From Nemania diffusa (taxonomy: Eukaryota; Ascomycota; Sordariomycetes; Xylariales; Xylariaceae), in NCBI GenBank assembly GCA_038501195.1, contig JBBPUQ010000010.1, positions 451,501-515,500 on the forward strand: DNA of 64,000 nucleotides, read 5' to 3'. The translations under genes were made by a program, and so were the position numbers. Each line of letters starts with the position of its first letter. Position 1 is the first letter of the stretch. Of this stretch, positions 48,409 through 61,039 are shown piece after piece. The notes beneath the pieces were generated by a model that saw only the letters and a program-made list of their open reading frames with translations, was not told where the DNA came from and made no database searches.

Positions 48409-50575
48409 TTAACCATTCCCGGTCAGCTGCTGAGGCCAATTCGCAGGACATGTTCCCGTGCAGGGAATACCAGACTGCGCCTGGTTGGCGATATTCGAAC
48501 AGAGGAACTTAGTCGGCGTCTTGCCATCTTTATTGGTGATGTTGATGTTCTCAAAGTGGAAACCGTCGCAGGGGGCGGAACTCGGGCAGTGGATCGCGCT
48601 GGCGATGTTGTATCGGCTGGTGCCTGTTATGTTGATCCAGCGGATGTCACTTATCTTGAGCCGCGAGGAGTCGCAACCTGCGGAGCCATATATACACTTT
48701 TAATAAGAGAATGTTAGTCGGTTCGCTTCTTTCTTCATCTCTCTACTAGTACTCGCGAGATCTGTAGATTAGGTTCTGGCTGGTTGGACTCACCGGTGTT
48801 ACGTAGATAGGTTGATTTACGTCGGTGAACTTGAAATTGGCGAATGTTACGTTGCGTACGTACCCGGTCCCCGAGTACGTCTTGATCCATGCGGCATTCG
48901 AGCTATGGGTGCAGGTAAAATTGTCATAGTAGACGTTGGAGACGTAGTCGGGCTGCGCCGCATTTGAGCCCATCGATCCTATCACAGCGCATCCGGACTC
49001 GTAGCAGTGAACGTTAGAGACGTGCACGTTGCTGCTGTTGCCTTTCATACTGATGCAGTCCTAAGGGTATTGGTCAGTTAGGGATTCTTCGGAATCCTAG
49101 GTATATCTAGGCTCGTGGGGTTGTTTTGGCACGAGAGGCAAATAGGGGTAAAGAGAACACTATCGGGACAGAAGTGCCTTACATCGCCACACGTGACTGT
49201 CCAGTTCTGAAGGAAAATATTGTTGGAGTTCCACTGAAGGTGCGTGGAAAGTTAGTCTTATAAATATAAAGGATGTAGCTTGAAGTGGCTGGAGGAATGT
49301 AACTGACTGTGTCTATCCCGTCTGTGTTCACGGTATTCCACTGGCTGCTACTTGTTGCGTTCATATCCAAGTTTGTCACTATAACCGCTGGAGTCAGTAA
49401 TTGCTCTTTTACGTAGTTCTACAGCTCTCGAAACATGCTCCCGAACCATACGCCTGAGACATTTCGGAGCTCTCAAGTTACCAGAAAGGGAAGAAAATGA
49501 CTCCAGCGGTAACTCACTGGTAATATTCTCACTGTAAGCGACGAATGTGTCTATAGATTACGGGCATTAGCTCATCAGATCGAAGTCTTTTAGTATCAAT
49601 AGTACCATGCCCTGCTGCAGAAGCAGTAATCATTGCTTCGTATAACCTTCCGTTTTTTTGCGTCTCTAGAATGATGCAGGGGGTGATGTAGGAAGAAAAT
49701 ACTAATAATGAAAGGAGGGGAGAACACTGACGCCAAAACTGGCTCTGACGCCAAGTAATACCATCGATAAGGACATTCTTCGCGTGCCAAAGCGTCAGAC
49801 TGATAGGTCTTCCGTTCTGGTTACTCCCGTTCCTGTTCTGGTCATACCAAAGCTATTTTAAAATATGTGTTAGTGATTTCTATTCATGATAAATAATACT
49901 GGCCGTTTTCGTAGCTCGCAGAAATTATGAGAGTAGAAGACCCTAGCTCGACAACTAATACTCCCTAGCATTTGAAATGGGAACGTAGAAAAGTGCTATG
50001 AAGTACTGACCTGACCCTGGCCATCAAAGAGAGCTTTGCCGAAGCCACGGACTATAATAATAGGAGTAAATTACTACCGTTCTGAAATGACTAGAAGTTT
50101 TAAAAGTGTAGAAAATTTTCATCAGTTAACACGTAATGTTGGTTCGAAAACGAGCCCCTAAACACAAAAAGGCGTTGAGATACAAAAACAATAACTGTGG
50201 AAACTGCTCACTGCGAATATCTGTCCCCCCAATGCGCCAGGCAGAACTACGCCCGGCATATGTCACAGGAAGGCTATTGCGCAGCCAGTATTGGATGTCA
50301 GAAGACCAGCGCAGTGTTCCGTGGATCTCGATATCGACGTTGTTGAAGGTCAGCGTGTCCATTACTTGGCCGACGTGGAATAGGCCCTCCGTTAGCACAA
50401 CCTTGCCGTTCGTCCCACATTGCTTAAAGGCTTCTAATATTTGCGGCGTATCGTCGGGCTCTCTACCCGTGCCGGTCGCGGGGAGCGGTGTTACAGTACA
50501 TGTTGACCCCGTCACGTTTAGCGCTGCGTGCGAGACAATCGGGAGGAGAGTAGCGACGAGAGCGAGAACTTTCAT
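48409..50575 (-). CDS. Secreted GH28 pectinase, rhamnogalacturonase-like
   Basis: Eight exons on the minus strand: 50575-50212, 50051-50011, 49852-49732, 49550-49518, 49378-49308, 49233-49183, 49060-48794 and 48696-48409, total 411 residues, all in phase. A clear signal peptide (MKVLALVATLLPIVSHA) precedes a right-handed beta-helix enzyme. GH28 motif I NTDGID and motif II CGDDC are intact, so the catalytic Asp residues are present. Motif III, GHG in polygalacturonases, is here SGCAVIGSMG without the His, and motif IV (RIK) is WIK. That pattern resembles rhamnogalacturonan hydrolases (SGGCAMGSLG; MIK). N-glycosylation sites and C-terminal Cys pairs (CSN to CTGTC) are typical of a secreted enzyme. 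Substrate is inferred; an exo-acting pectinase is the alternative. ATG 50596 is seven codons upstream, but 50575 gives the better signal peptide. Confidence 0.9.
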
Positions 50576-51772
50576 GGTCGCTTGTTTCTTAAACATAATC
50601 AAATTGATACCATATCCTTAGAAACGGCGAATTTGCCTAGTCTCCCAGCACGCTCTGCTCTGAAGCGTAGACAAGAAAATATTGTTATAGATTAGCGAGA
50701 CGTGTATGCTTTACGATAAGATATACATAGGATTCCAGGCATTTACTGCAGATACTATAGCTTTATACAAATGACAATAGGTTGCTCAAGCTAACGTCCT
50801 CATAACCATCAAGGGACGTAGGCTCCGGATGATGCTATAGCTCTACCCATGCGTACGGCGTTTAAAAAACTTGCGACGCTACATTATTTAAGGATAAAAT
50901 GCACTCAGGTAGGACAATAGCCCACTATTGCAAAGCATGGTTAGCTAGAGGGGAAGTTAAAATCATAGGGCGGATTGTCTTGTAGGTATAGGTTGAACCA
51001 TTCGGCTAATGTAGAGGTTGACTGTTCCACAGATTAAATATAGATGAGAGCTCCGGGTCAGATTCGATAAAGAGTAGCGAGTGCCCTCTCTCCACATTTG
51101 ATAGAAACGCTTGGAGTAAGTAGGTAGATAGCGGTCGTCCTTGGCCTGTTAGCCAAGGCGAACCTCCCTACTATTGGCGGACTAGATTATAATGGTCAAT
51201 TTAGGAAATCTGGAAAAGCGGAGCAACAACCTACCTTAGTCTATTTAGGTTTGCATTGGATTGAAGACATCGGCTACCCGGATGTTGAACTACGTATATA
51301 GAGACTAGTGTGATCTCTACTTGACCTTCCACGGGAATAAAGTTATCAGATACGTTAGCGAGTGAAACGGGACACACGTTGCTGAGGGGGTTAAAGAGTG
51401 CATTGCTTGGTAACTAAGGCTTATGGCGCTTCTCGTCTATTGCCGTCTATGGATGTTTTCCTAGCCCACCTCTAGTATGTACTCTTCGCGTTGGTCTTCC
51501 ATTATCTTTTCTATCGTAGTCGGCAGCTTAAACCTGTTGCCTATCCGTTGTTGTTCTTCTGCTGTATGCCAGCAGCGGTATATGCTTCGTCTGGTGGTGG
51601 CCTTCAGGCACACAAAAGTCAATCATTATGATGGAATAGAAGCAGGATGAAGAAATCATAAGTAACCATATCCAACCAAATAACGCCGACGATGATGGTA
51701 TTAAATCATAATGGGAGGCTTATTCCTCTCGAATCAAAATGCAACGCAGATATGCAATGCACGCTGGACAGC
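50576..51772. other. Intergenic region
   Basis: GH28 promoter on the left and malic enzyme 3' flank on the right. No gene is seen. Confidence 0.6.
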
Positions 51773-54470
51773 TTACTTGAGAGGATCATAGACCCTGTCC
51801 TTGATGAATTTCGTCAAGGCGACGTCTCCCCATTCTTCCCACTCGACCCACTGCTCTTCAGGGAGCATGCTGACGCCCTCTCTGCGAGCGGCCTTCATCA
51901 CCTCACGAGCGACGACGATGCTAGCATCTCGGACTCGATCAATATTTGGGTAGATAAGACCCTTGTGGATTTCCTCGGCGTTGAGAGAGTCTGCGAGTGA
52001 GGCTGCTGACATGTATACCATCTCATCGGTAATCTTGGAGGCCTTTGCAAGAATGGCGCCGAGTCCGAGACCGGGGAACACGTAAACATTGTTGCCTTGA
52101 TTAGGCCAGTAAGTAACGGCCTGGTCGCCCGACTTAACAGCGAACGGCGCGAAGGGAGAGCCCGAGGCGAATATGACAGTGCCTTCTGTCCATTGAACGG
52201 CTTGCTCAAATGTGCATTCCGCCTTGGTGAGAGGGTTGCTGAGGGGGAATAGAATGGGTCGTCGACCGGAACCACCGGCATCAACCGACGCCTTGAGAGC
52301 GCGAATGACTGATTCGGTGAATACACCGAAAGTGGCCGTTAGGCCAACAAGAGCGGACGGCCTGACGTATTCAATCACTTCCTCTAATGTGCGGAACTGA
52401 TGGCCACTGTTGTCGGAACGGGCGAAATACTTCTTGTGTTCTGGCAGCTTGTCGCCTCTGTCCCAGGTTACGAGACCCTTGGTATCAACAAGCCAAAACT
52501 TGTCCTTGGCGGCTTGCTCGGATAGTCCGCGGCGGGTGTAGTACTCAACCATCTGCTTAGCGACACCCACACCGGCAGAGCCAGCACCCATGAAAACAAG
52601 ACGCTGGTCCTCGAGTGGCACACCAGACAGATTCACGGCACCGATATATCTATAATATGCGTTAGCGGATTGCCAATACCCTATCAATGCGACTGTAGGA
52701 CTAACCCTGCGAGCACGACGGCACCAGTTCCCTGAATATCGTCGTTGAAGCACTTGTAGTCGTGTCTGTAACGGGCCAGGTAGTTAAACGCCTTTTCGGT
52801 CTCGAAGTCTTCGAATTGCACCAGCATGTCGGGGAAGACATCCCTGACAGCCTCCATGAACTCGTCCACAAAATCTTGCATGACCTCGGGAGAGGGACGT
52901 TTAGCACGGAGACCCAAGTAGAGGGGATCCTTGAGGTTATCCTCGTTGGCGGTACCAGCATCTAGTACGATGGGAAGAGTCCTGTCGGGGTGGATACCGG
53001 CGGCGCCGGTGTATAAAGCGAGCTTTCCGATCTAGCAGAGGAAATGTTAATTTCCTAGTACAAGATACAGTGACCAAGAGGCTGGGATAGAACAACTTAC
53101 AGAAATCCCCACGCCATTAACACCCAAATCGCCCAAGCCTAGAATACGCGATCCATCTGTTACGACGCAAATCTCAGGATTGGGGTTTGGCCAATTCCGA
53201 AGAATCGTCCTAATGGACTTCCTCTGCTTGATTGAGATGTACAGGGCCTCCGGATGCGTGTAGAGGGTAGAGTATTGCAGGCAAACATCGCCAATGGTGG
53301 GGGTGTACACCAGAGGCATTAAATCGCGGACGTTGTCAATGAGCACTCGGTAAAAGAGGTCCAGGTTTTGGCTCTTGAGCGACGACAAATACAGATATTT
53401 GTCGATGGGCGTTGGGCGCGAACGAATCATCTTCATACACCTTTCGACCTGAGTGTCGGTATTCTCCATGGCGTGCGGTATTAAGCCTGTGAGGTTCTTG
53501 GAGACACGCTCCTCAGGGGTGAAAGATAAACCTTCGCGAAAGTCAATAGGCTGCACGGGAGCTGCACGGGCACGCATAGGGCCTGGTAGGAGATTTTTAG
53601 ATTGGGGCTCATTAGATGCACACCTTTGTTCCATAGAGGTTCTCGTAGAACTTGGTATCCGCCAGCGGCTGACTTTGGTACGTAGTCTGTGGCTCTGTAT
53701 TGCTTGACCTCGCCGTAGTGATCTTGGGCGTAGCCCCTTAGTCCATCGAGAGAAGCCATTTTCATTCGTTGTTCAATGGAGACGATATCAACTGCGGACA
53801 TGGGGTTGAACGCGGACTGCCTGCGCTGGAAGGATAGAGAGAGCCGTTTGCTAGCAACGGAAGTGTGAGACGAGCGGCCGGAAAAGACAGATGAGGGAGA
53901 TGTCGAGCGAGGGGTTGATATATCTGAGCTGGCTGTGCTGTATGTATTATACGCCATTGGTCGCCCGAGACAGACACCAGCTGTCGGGTGCGGACTTAAT
54001 GACAAGCGACTGGGACGACTAGGACTAGTGGGACCAATGTGGCCGGTGGCTGCAGCCGATGGGTGGTGGGAGATGGGCGCTGCTGAGGGTTTCCACTTTC
54101 GGGCACGAGGGATAGGGATGCTAGAGAAAGGCCCGGAATGAGAGAGACAAGGTTCGGAAGGATGCCTGCTGTTGTTGCTGTGCTTATACGTATACCTGGG
54201 TTGGTGGTGGTAGTAGTGTTGGTAGTGGTACTGGTAGTGGTACTGGTGGTGGTAGCAGTAGTGGTGCGCAATGCGACCTGCTGACGACGGATAATAATAA
54301 GAATAAGGGCTGTGAATAAAAGTGAGATTTTGATTTACGCTGCATCGTCCGGTCTTGTCAACGGCGACGCCAGGCGAGCTTCTTAATAACGACTTAGTCG
54401 CAGTACGAGGAGGCGGGCCGAAGACCCTTGCTCTGAGTGTGCTAGATGTGAGACCAAGTAGTTTCGCCAT
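51773..54470 (-). CDS. MAE1: NAD-dependent malic enzyme (probably mitochondrial)
   Basis: Four exons: 54470-53624, 53582-53101, 53031-52706 and 52649-51773 (introns 41, 69 and 56 nt), giving 843 residues from the first ATG. The enzyme core has LMPLVYTPTIGDVCLQYS with the catalytic Tyr, SRILGLGDLGVNGVGIS, the metal-binding region FNDDIQGTGAVVLAG, the dinucleotide loop FMGAGSAGVGVA, and FPLSNPLTKAECT. It converts malate to pyruvate and carbon dioxide with NAD(P). The family is usually about 550-680 residues. Here the N terminus adds a basic presequence-like stretch (MAKLLGLTSSTLRARVFG) and a Tyr/His-rich tract encoded by a triplet microsatellite. An internal ATG at 53957 (MAYNTYSTASS) would give 672 residues. 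The 41-nt intron is unusually short but needed to restore LWNKGPMRARAAPVQP. Confidence 0.93.
54195..54262. repeat. GTGGTA/GTAGTG triplet microsatellite in the malic enzyme 5' region
   Basis: An imperfect triplet array of GGT, GGTA and GTAGTG units. On the minus strand it encodes alternating Tyr and His residues in the N-terminal extension of malic enzyme, if that part is translated. Confidence 0.8.
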
Positions 54471-57400
54471 CGCCTTGGATCCTATTGCAGGGGCAGAGGA
54501 ATAAGCTGAGGCAAAGTGGTACTCCGTCGTTTCGTTGGGGTTTCAAGAACTCCAGACGCGAAGCCGATCAGCTGCAGGAAAGGTGGCTGCTGAATATCGG
54601 GACAACACGCATACATACAAGATTTATGAAGTAGAAGATGTAAGAACCAGAGGCATCCCCAAGCCAGCCCGGCTCAAAGGCTCTGGACGAGGGCGACAAC
54701 GACAACGACGATGCAAGGAAATGACCATAAAGACGTTCGTGTTAGACACCTCCAAGAAAAAGTACCTGCTGCAGCCCTGCAGGTCGTATGTAGATGGCAA
54801 AGTCTCTCTACCTGGTACCTCGTGTTATCCCTACGCAGGTAGCGCAAATACATGTGTGTACATACAGTTGGTAGGTACATACATACATACAATAGCAACA
54901 AGGGGCTCTGCGCGTGTACATACAAGTATGTAGGAGACCACCTGGGCAGTGTCCAAGAATGGCAACAGACCACCCGCCGGTATGGAGGAATTGGGGTCAC
55001 GGAGGAAGCAAGGAGTTGGAGAAAATATCAAATGATCAAGTTTGAGAAGGTCTGAACAATTCCAATCTCCGAGAATTCCTCTTCGTCTAATTCCAATTGC
55101 TGCCCAAGGTCATCTTGCGTCGTGGCACAGTCATCACAGTCTTTCTATTCTTGAGAATCTCTTGACTAATAATCCGCATGTAGGTACCACCAGACTTGAA
55201 ATTTTCGTTGGGGCCGGTCACCGGCGTCGGGAACTAATCACTAATAAAATTGCTGTTCAGCCATTAGCGGTCACGGTACACCTCCCAGCAGACACGTCCC
55301 AGTACATGGCCTCCATCCATCATCCTTGTAGAGACAAAAGTAAGAATGACAGACCAATCGGACGGGCCTAATTAGTGTGTACCTCTGCCTGCGCAGTACA
55401 TATGTACATATATATATGCAGATTATCCTAATCATTAATGAAATCCATAATACATTAAACAAACACGAGGGAAAAAGCCCGCAGAGAATGGACAAACATA
55501 CACGTACATGACATGTTGATCTATTAAGTAGTCAAAATACACTAAGTGCAACACGTTAAAGAATCGCATTTCCTAAAACTACACATGGGCGAGAAGTCTA
55601 TTGGATCATGGAGATGCAGGTCCCGGTCCGTTAGGGCGTACCGTACTTCCAAGCAATATTCTCCAGCTCCGATACTGCTGGTTGCATTTTGTACCTGCTC
55701 CATACGCTGTACATTGTAACAACCCCAGATCAAACCCGGCCAAGTGTTTTGATGCGGAGAAGGGGAGACCTCAGGGAAGTTTAGGGAAATTAATTGCTAG
55801 TAGATAACAATAGCCCGGTATTGGATTACGTTATACATATCTAGGTATGTGAAGGGATAAAAACATGTTTCTAGGTACGGAATACAATACCTACCTACCT
55901 ACGTGGGTATATACATAGCCATATAAGTACTTGTACGTATGTTCTGTAAAAACGAAAGAAAAAAAATGATGAACGTTTACCCCAAAGTCACCGGGAAGAT
56001 AACCGTAGTATACACTAGCGTGGTGTAAGTAGTAGATCAGACGGAAACAAGAAACACTAGGTACACTATGTACGCAGTAGTTTACCCTCGTACGGAATAT
56101 GGTCCTCGGGCAGTTCGGTATGTAAATTCTTTACTTACATATGTATACTGTAGAGACAATTAATAATTAGAGTAGCCAATCTCGTGATCTCTTCCTTTCT
56201 CCTAAAAGCTGTTAGGTATAAGTATAAGACATCTACTATTTACGGAGCTGGACAACACACCTCGTGAGACTACTATGCGTACATATTCTATAGAAAGTGT
56301 ACTTGTAGTACATATACGTACTCTACATAGGTAGGCACCTCGTCCCAATTTATCTCGTCACCATCAAACAACACCCGGGGCGGCCGAATATCACATTCAT
56401 CCATTTTGTTTCTTGCCCCCTCGAGCCTTGCTTGGGCAAGTCCGATCTACCCAGGGACCCTACCTATAGCATGGATGCCCATTGGATGCGTGCCACTTGA
56501 GCACAACCCTTCCTCAAGGAAGCGTTCCAGAATCGAAAAGACCAAATTCAGCCCTGAACCGACATTCATCGAAACATATAACATGGGTCTGATGATGGGT
56601 CCAGCACCTGAGTAGGACGTATGTACTATCCACTCTGTACCGCTAGTACGCATACAGGTAACTACTGTAAATGGTAACGAGCGAGCAACCCTTAAACCCC
56701 TGTATGGACAACCCGCAAGCCCCCGATTTCTTCCGATCGCCTGCTGTGGGCCAGAGGCGAAACATAGGCTTGGCGTTGGCGTAGGGGGATCTCGACACAT
56801 TGGACGGACACATCTTGGGGTATGGATTCTTGGCACTCCCCGAAATGCCAAGGGCCCTTCATAGGCGCTTCATACTCTGTCCAGACTCTGTCCAGACTCT
56901 GTCCATACGGATGTGCGTACAGTAGTATTGATGTTGTGTGGGAATGGTCTTCCTGTTGGAGCACATGAATGGCAGGAAGAATCCTCAGGCGCAAATTAGA
57001 GATAGTCAACCTACGCGTACATATGTACATGGAGTATACTATCTTTAACCCTTGGGCGTTGAACACGGGAACATCCTCACCCCCCACCGTTCCCAAACAC
57101 TGCCTACACTACTAGTAGCTTCACAGCTGCTTCATCATGATACTGATCTTATGCAGCCTTAATTCACTCTGCAGATTTTATCGCCGACCCCATTAATTTC
57201 CTATCTGTGACAACAGCTGCTACACGTGAATCAAAAACCATGCTTCACGATTCATCTAGATCAGGCAGGCTATTTCCGTGCGTAGGAAAATTCTTGGTGG
57301 GGAATCAAATAGGCTATCTCATATTTTCTTTGAAAAGACTGCCATAACTCGTACGCAGTCAAAATAATCCTAATCCCTGTCAATTTTTTTATGCATGATA

Positions 57401-59582
57401 ATTTCACCCAAGGAATTGTTACTAGAAACTCGACGAGATAATTCCCACAATGGAACATCCAGCTTCCCAATCGACTTCGTCATTCGGGCATAACTTTGGC
57501 TATGGAACGTTCCCACCGATAGAGCTTCTACCTATGTAGATTCCCTCAGTATTTGTCTCGGGTCCCCGTATAGATCGCCTCCGGATCAAGATGGGACTAC
57601 ACATCTTACTCGGCGACGTACCGCAGCGTGGTACGGCTAAATATGCAATCCAGGAACGGTAATTAATTGCTTTGCACTGGCTTGAATTGTACGCTACTTA
57701 GTCCACCAACGACGGTGTTGATCAATGATCAGACATTGCTAGCTGGTCTACCACACTTTACACCAAGTCTCACCTACCCCTTATAGGACCGTAGAAGGTT
57801 GACGACGAGAGCTATTGTTACATCGATGCAATGCTGGATGCAGAAGACTTGAAGCAGCAAATTCCTCGCTCCGCTTGTCGCCACTTTGACTGCTTTGAAG
57901 AGCAATCCGGGGGGCTCTGGGGATATGGCATGTAAGATGCTGCGCTGCGTAAGCCGCATAGTGTAGTCTAGATAGGAACAAACCCGGTATAGTAATCAGT
58001 CAGTCTCGTACCATTCAGCAAATACAAGTAATAGATTCTATACGATGTAGATCGGAAAGAACCGCCGTCTTTTAATTGCCCAGATTGGAGCTACGAAATC
58101 TGACTCCAGGCAATTGAAAAAACTCTGCTAGGTAAGTATTATATGCGTGTCGCTTATCTACGCGCAGATGTATGTACACTCGTCTACCTACACTACTGCA
58201 AGCGACATCGTATGATAAGCCGATCATCATCGGGGCTCTTATTGAGCAACCTATCCTGCCCTGCAGAGACTCAAGACGACCATTGGATTGGATTGGATTT
58301 TTAGATTGACGATCCGCTCGGTCTGACCGACATATGTATAAGCCCGACAACTGAAACTGCAAACTGCTGCGGGACGCACTTTTCATCCAATATGCACCGT
58401 TCTCAAACCTTAGAACTACATGCGAACCTTCTATGATTTAAATCTAATTCCCGGCTGACGGGTCAACCATAGATGGCTGGACCGACGGTGAGCGGCATCC
58501 TACCGGCTCCGACCTAGCGAGCACGACGGCACGCCTCGACGGCATCGGCGCCGAACCGCCTTCCCCGATATAGAGGCACCCCGGCGTTCTAATGCATGGG
58601 TAGATAGATTATGATGTATTCAAGCGGCCGAATCTCTACCTGTACGTATGTATATGTACGGGCCCAATATATGCATTCGTCCAAATATGTGAACTTTCCT
58701 TGGTCCTCAACATGAAATCCATATACATTTTTTGCGCCACTATCAATAAAAAAAGAACTCGTCCACACCTCCCCGGGATTCCCCCCGAGGTGTCACCCCA
58801 GACCTCCGAGAACGGCGGCGAGCCAAGGAGGTTCTCTCTCCGCATGAAGACCCCTGGCGATATACCTCCATAGTCGAATTGGAACAACTCCATTTCATGT
58901 AACTCTCTCGGCAGTGATGCCTTTTCGGCCGACATGTCTGTCAGACGTAGGGACTGGGTTCGGAATATGTATCCTAGCCTAGGCTTTCGGCGTGCGAGCG
59001 CGACAGGTAAACCCATGAGGCCTATGCGTTACTTTTGTTACTAAACCCGCCTATAAATCTCACAACAGTACTTTCGAATTTACTCGTTCAGATCTTGATA
59101 GACCCTATTAATTATAACACAAAGGGGTGCCTAATATGAAGAGTTACAACCGCGAATTATCACAGCAACGACCGCCGCCGCTGTGCGCTCATATATGTTA
59201 TCAAGGAAGCCTAGACTGCAGATGCATCGTTGTTCTATAAGTCGGCTGGGGTTCTACAATCTCCATGGGCGTTTTATAGTTGCAGTGTCAAGAGTGAATT
59301 TTAGCATAATCAAAAGGCCCGTCGTCGCCTTGAGTGATTGTCGATTTTTACATCATTCACTTAGTAATCGGAGTAACTAGACAAGGGGCTTCATTTGCCC
59401 GACAAACAATTTACATGAATTAGTAAAGAAAGCGGGGTCAGGCGAATGATATCACCGATATTGCTTCATCCTCCAGAGACAGGTATAATTCATAGAACTT
59501 GACGGTGATACCGAACCTTTGGAGTCCTCCTCGAATTGCATGAGCAAACTAAAGTGTTTTTCCTATTATCGACGATTATAAG
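54471..59582. other. 5-kb gene-poor region
   Basis: No supportable gene. It contains a TACATA-rich tract near 54,850-54,930, TACCTA/TAGGTA tracts near 55,880-55,910 and an 11-bp tandem repeat at 56,874. Open frames such as 58636-59016 (-, 126 codons) and 56447-56851 (-, 134 codons) have no motif, coding-like composition or splice partner. Confidence 0.55.
56874..56905. repeat. Tandem 11-bp repeat (about 3 copies)
   Basis: The unit ACTCTGTCCAG is present twice in full and once nearly in full, in non-coding DNA. Confidence 0.8.
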
Positions 59583-61039
59583 ATGCCTACCAAAATTTTC
59601 CTGTGAGAAAAACCAACTGCCCGTCGATGGCCAAACCTATACGCTAACTCATGTCAGAACTGGTGCTACCGGTCAGCGTTGATGTCTCCCGCGCTGTGTT
59701 GCGCAAAAGTTGGAGCGCTTTGAGCGGGATGATTCGTTTCAATTACTAACAATTACCGCCTGCTAGGCTACATCGGGGGTGAAGCACTCTACTCTATTCA
59801 TCACGCCCATCCGGATTTCGAGTTCACCTTGCTTGTGCGCAGCGAGGAGAAAGCGAAGCTAATCTCTCCCCAATATCCAAATGCCAAATTCGTATATGGT
59901 AACTTAGATGATTCGGAGGTCATCGAGAAAGCCGCAGCTGCGGCTGACATTGTGGTTCGTATGTATATTCAGGGATACTAACTTGAGTGTGTGTAATACG
60001 ATGGGACTAACTGTATCTCTAGACACGGCCGACTCCTCTGACAATCTCCCTTCCGCTAGGGCTATTGCCGCAGGTCTCTCCAGAGGACACAATGATGAGG
60101 CACCTGGTTATTGGATCCAGTAAGAAATACCTAGAGTTGTCCTCTTCTTTTGGTAGCTCTTATCTAGAGTATAAAGACCAATTATCTGGCCAAGGATATG
60201 TCAATAGATTTTCTTACGATTCCGAAGATTGATATAACACACTCGAACGGCTGTAACTAACCTTGGGTATCGCAGTGTGTGCGGAACTGGAATTCTGCAA
60301 TGGTATGACTGGGATCATAACAGATATGGACAGCCGCCGCTGCCAGAGCAGAAATAGTAAGTGAACACCTGCGTCTACAAGCATGGATGCTCCAAAGGCC
60401 TTGTTCCTTAGGAGCTTGTGCTGACTTCTACATAGCCACGACATCGATGACATTGATCGGATCCTAACTATTCCGCACCATGCCTACCATCGCGACTGTG
60501 ATGAGATCGTGCTTGGCGCCAATCATCTCAGCGGGGTCAAGACGCTTATTGTAGGCCCGCCGTTGATCTATGGTCCGGGCAGGGGACCTGTGAACCAACG
60601 CAGTATCCAAGCCTACAATATGGCTCGATACACGCTCGAGAACGGATTCGCGCCCATCATGTCTGGTGGGGGCTCGCCCGAATGGGACAACGTCCACATC
60701 CACGACCTCGGGGCATTCTTTGCACTTGCGGTGGATGCCGCTCTAGATCCAGAGAAGAAGCGCAACCCCGAGATCTTTGGGCCGCGTGCATACTTCTTCC
60801 TCGAGAACGGAACACATACTTGGCGTGAAGTGGCAACGCAAATTGCCGAGGAAGCGAAGAAACAGGGCTACATTCCCGAGGCAAAGACGCAGGAGGGCGA
60901 TTACAAGTCATACGGAGCGAACTCTAAGAGCGTTGCGGCTCGTGCAAAGAAATATCTCGGCTGGGAGCCTCATGGTAGAAGCCTTAAGGATGAGATCCCA
61001 GACATCGTGGCCTCCGAGGCCAAGATCCTAGGGAAATAG
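59583..61039 (+). CDS. NAD(P)-binding epimerase/dehydratase-like protein (extended or atypical SDR)
   Basis: Six exons: 59583-59602, 59658-59671, 59767-59958, 60023-60119, 60276-60356 and 60436-61039, giving 335 residues. Exon 2 is only 14 nt. Its inclusion restores the nucleotide-binding loop MPTKIFLTGATGYIGGEAL, a Rossmann TGxxGYIG motif. Later parts fit the same fold: VVHTADSSDN, the WIHVCGTGIL strand, GPPLIYGPG and WDNVHIHDLG. The usual catalytic Tyr-x-x-x-Lys is not evident; the equivalent place reads AYHRDCDE. That is seen in atypical SDRs, so oxidoreductase activity is not certain. It is probably cytosolic. Pathway and substrate are unknown. The gene converges on CTP1. Confidence 0.88.

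Noticed and set aside
56406..56851. Pair of overlapping ORFs on both strands
   Set aside because: They are complementary shadows with no motif.
58636..59016. 126-codon minus-strand ORF
   Set aside because: It starts with ATG but has no recognisable domain and no partner exon; its composition is ordinary for the gap.
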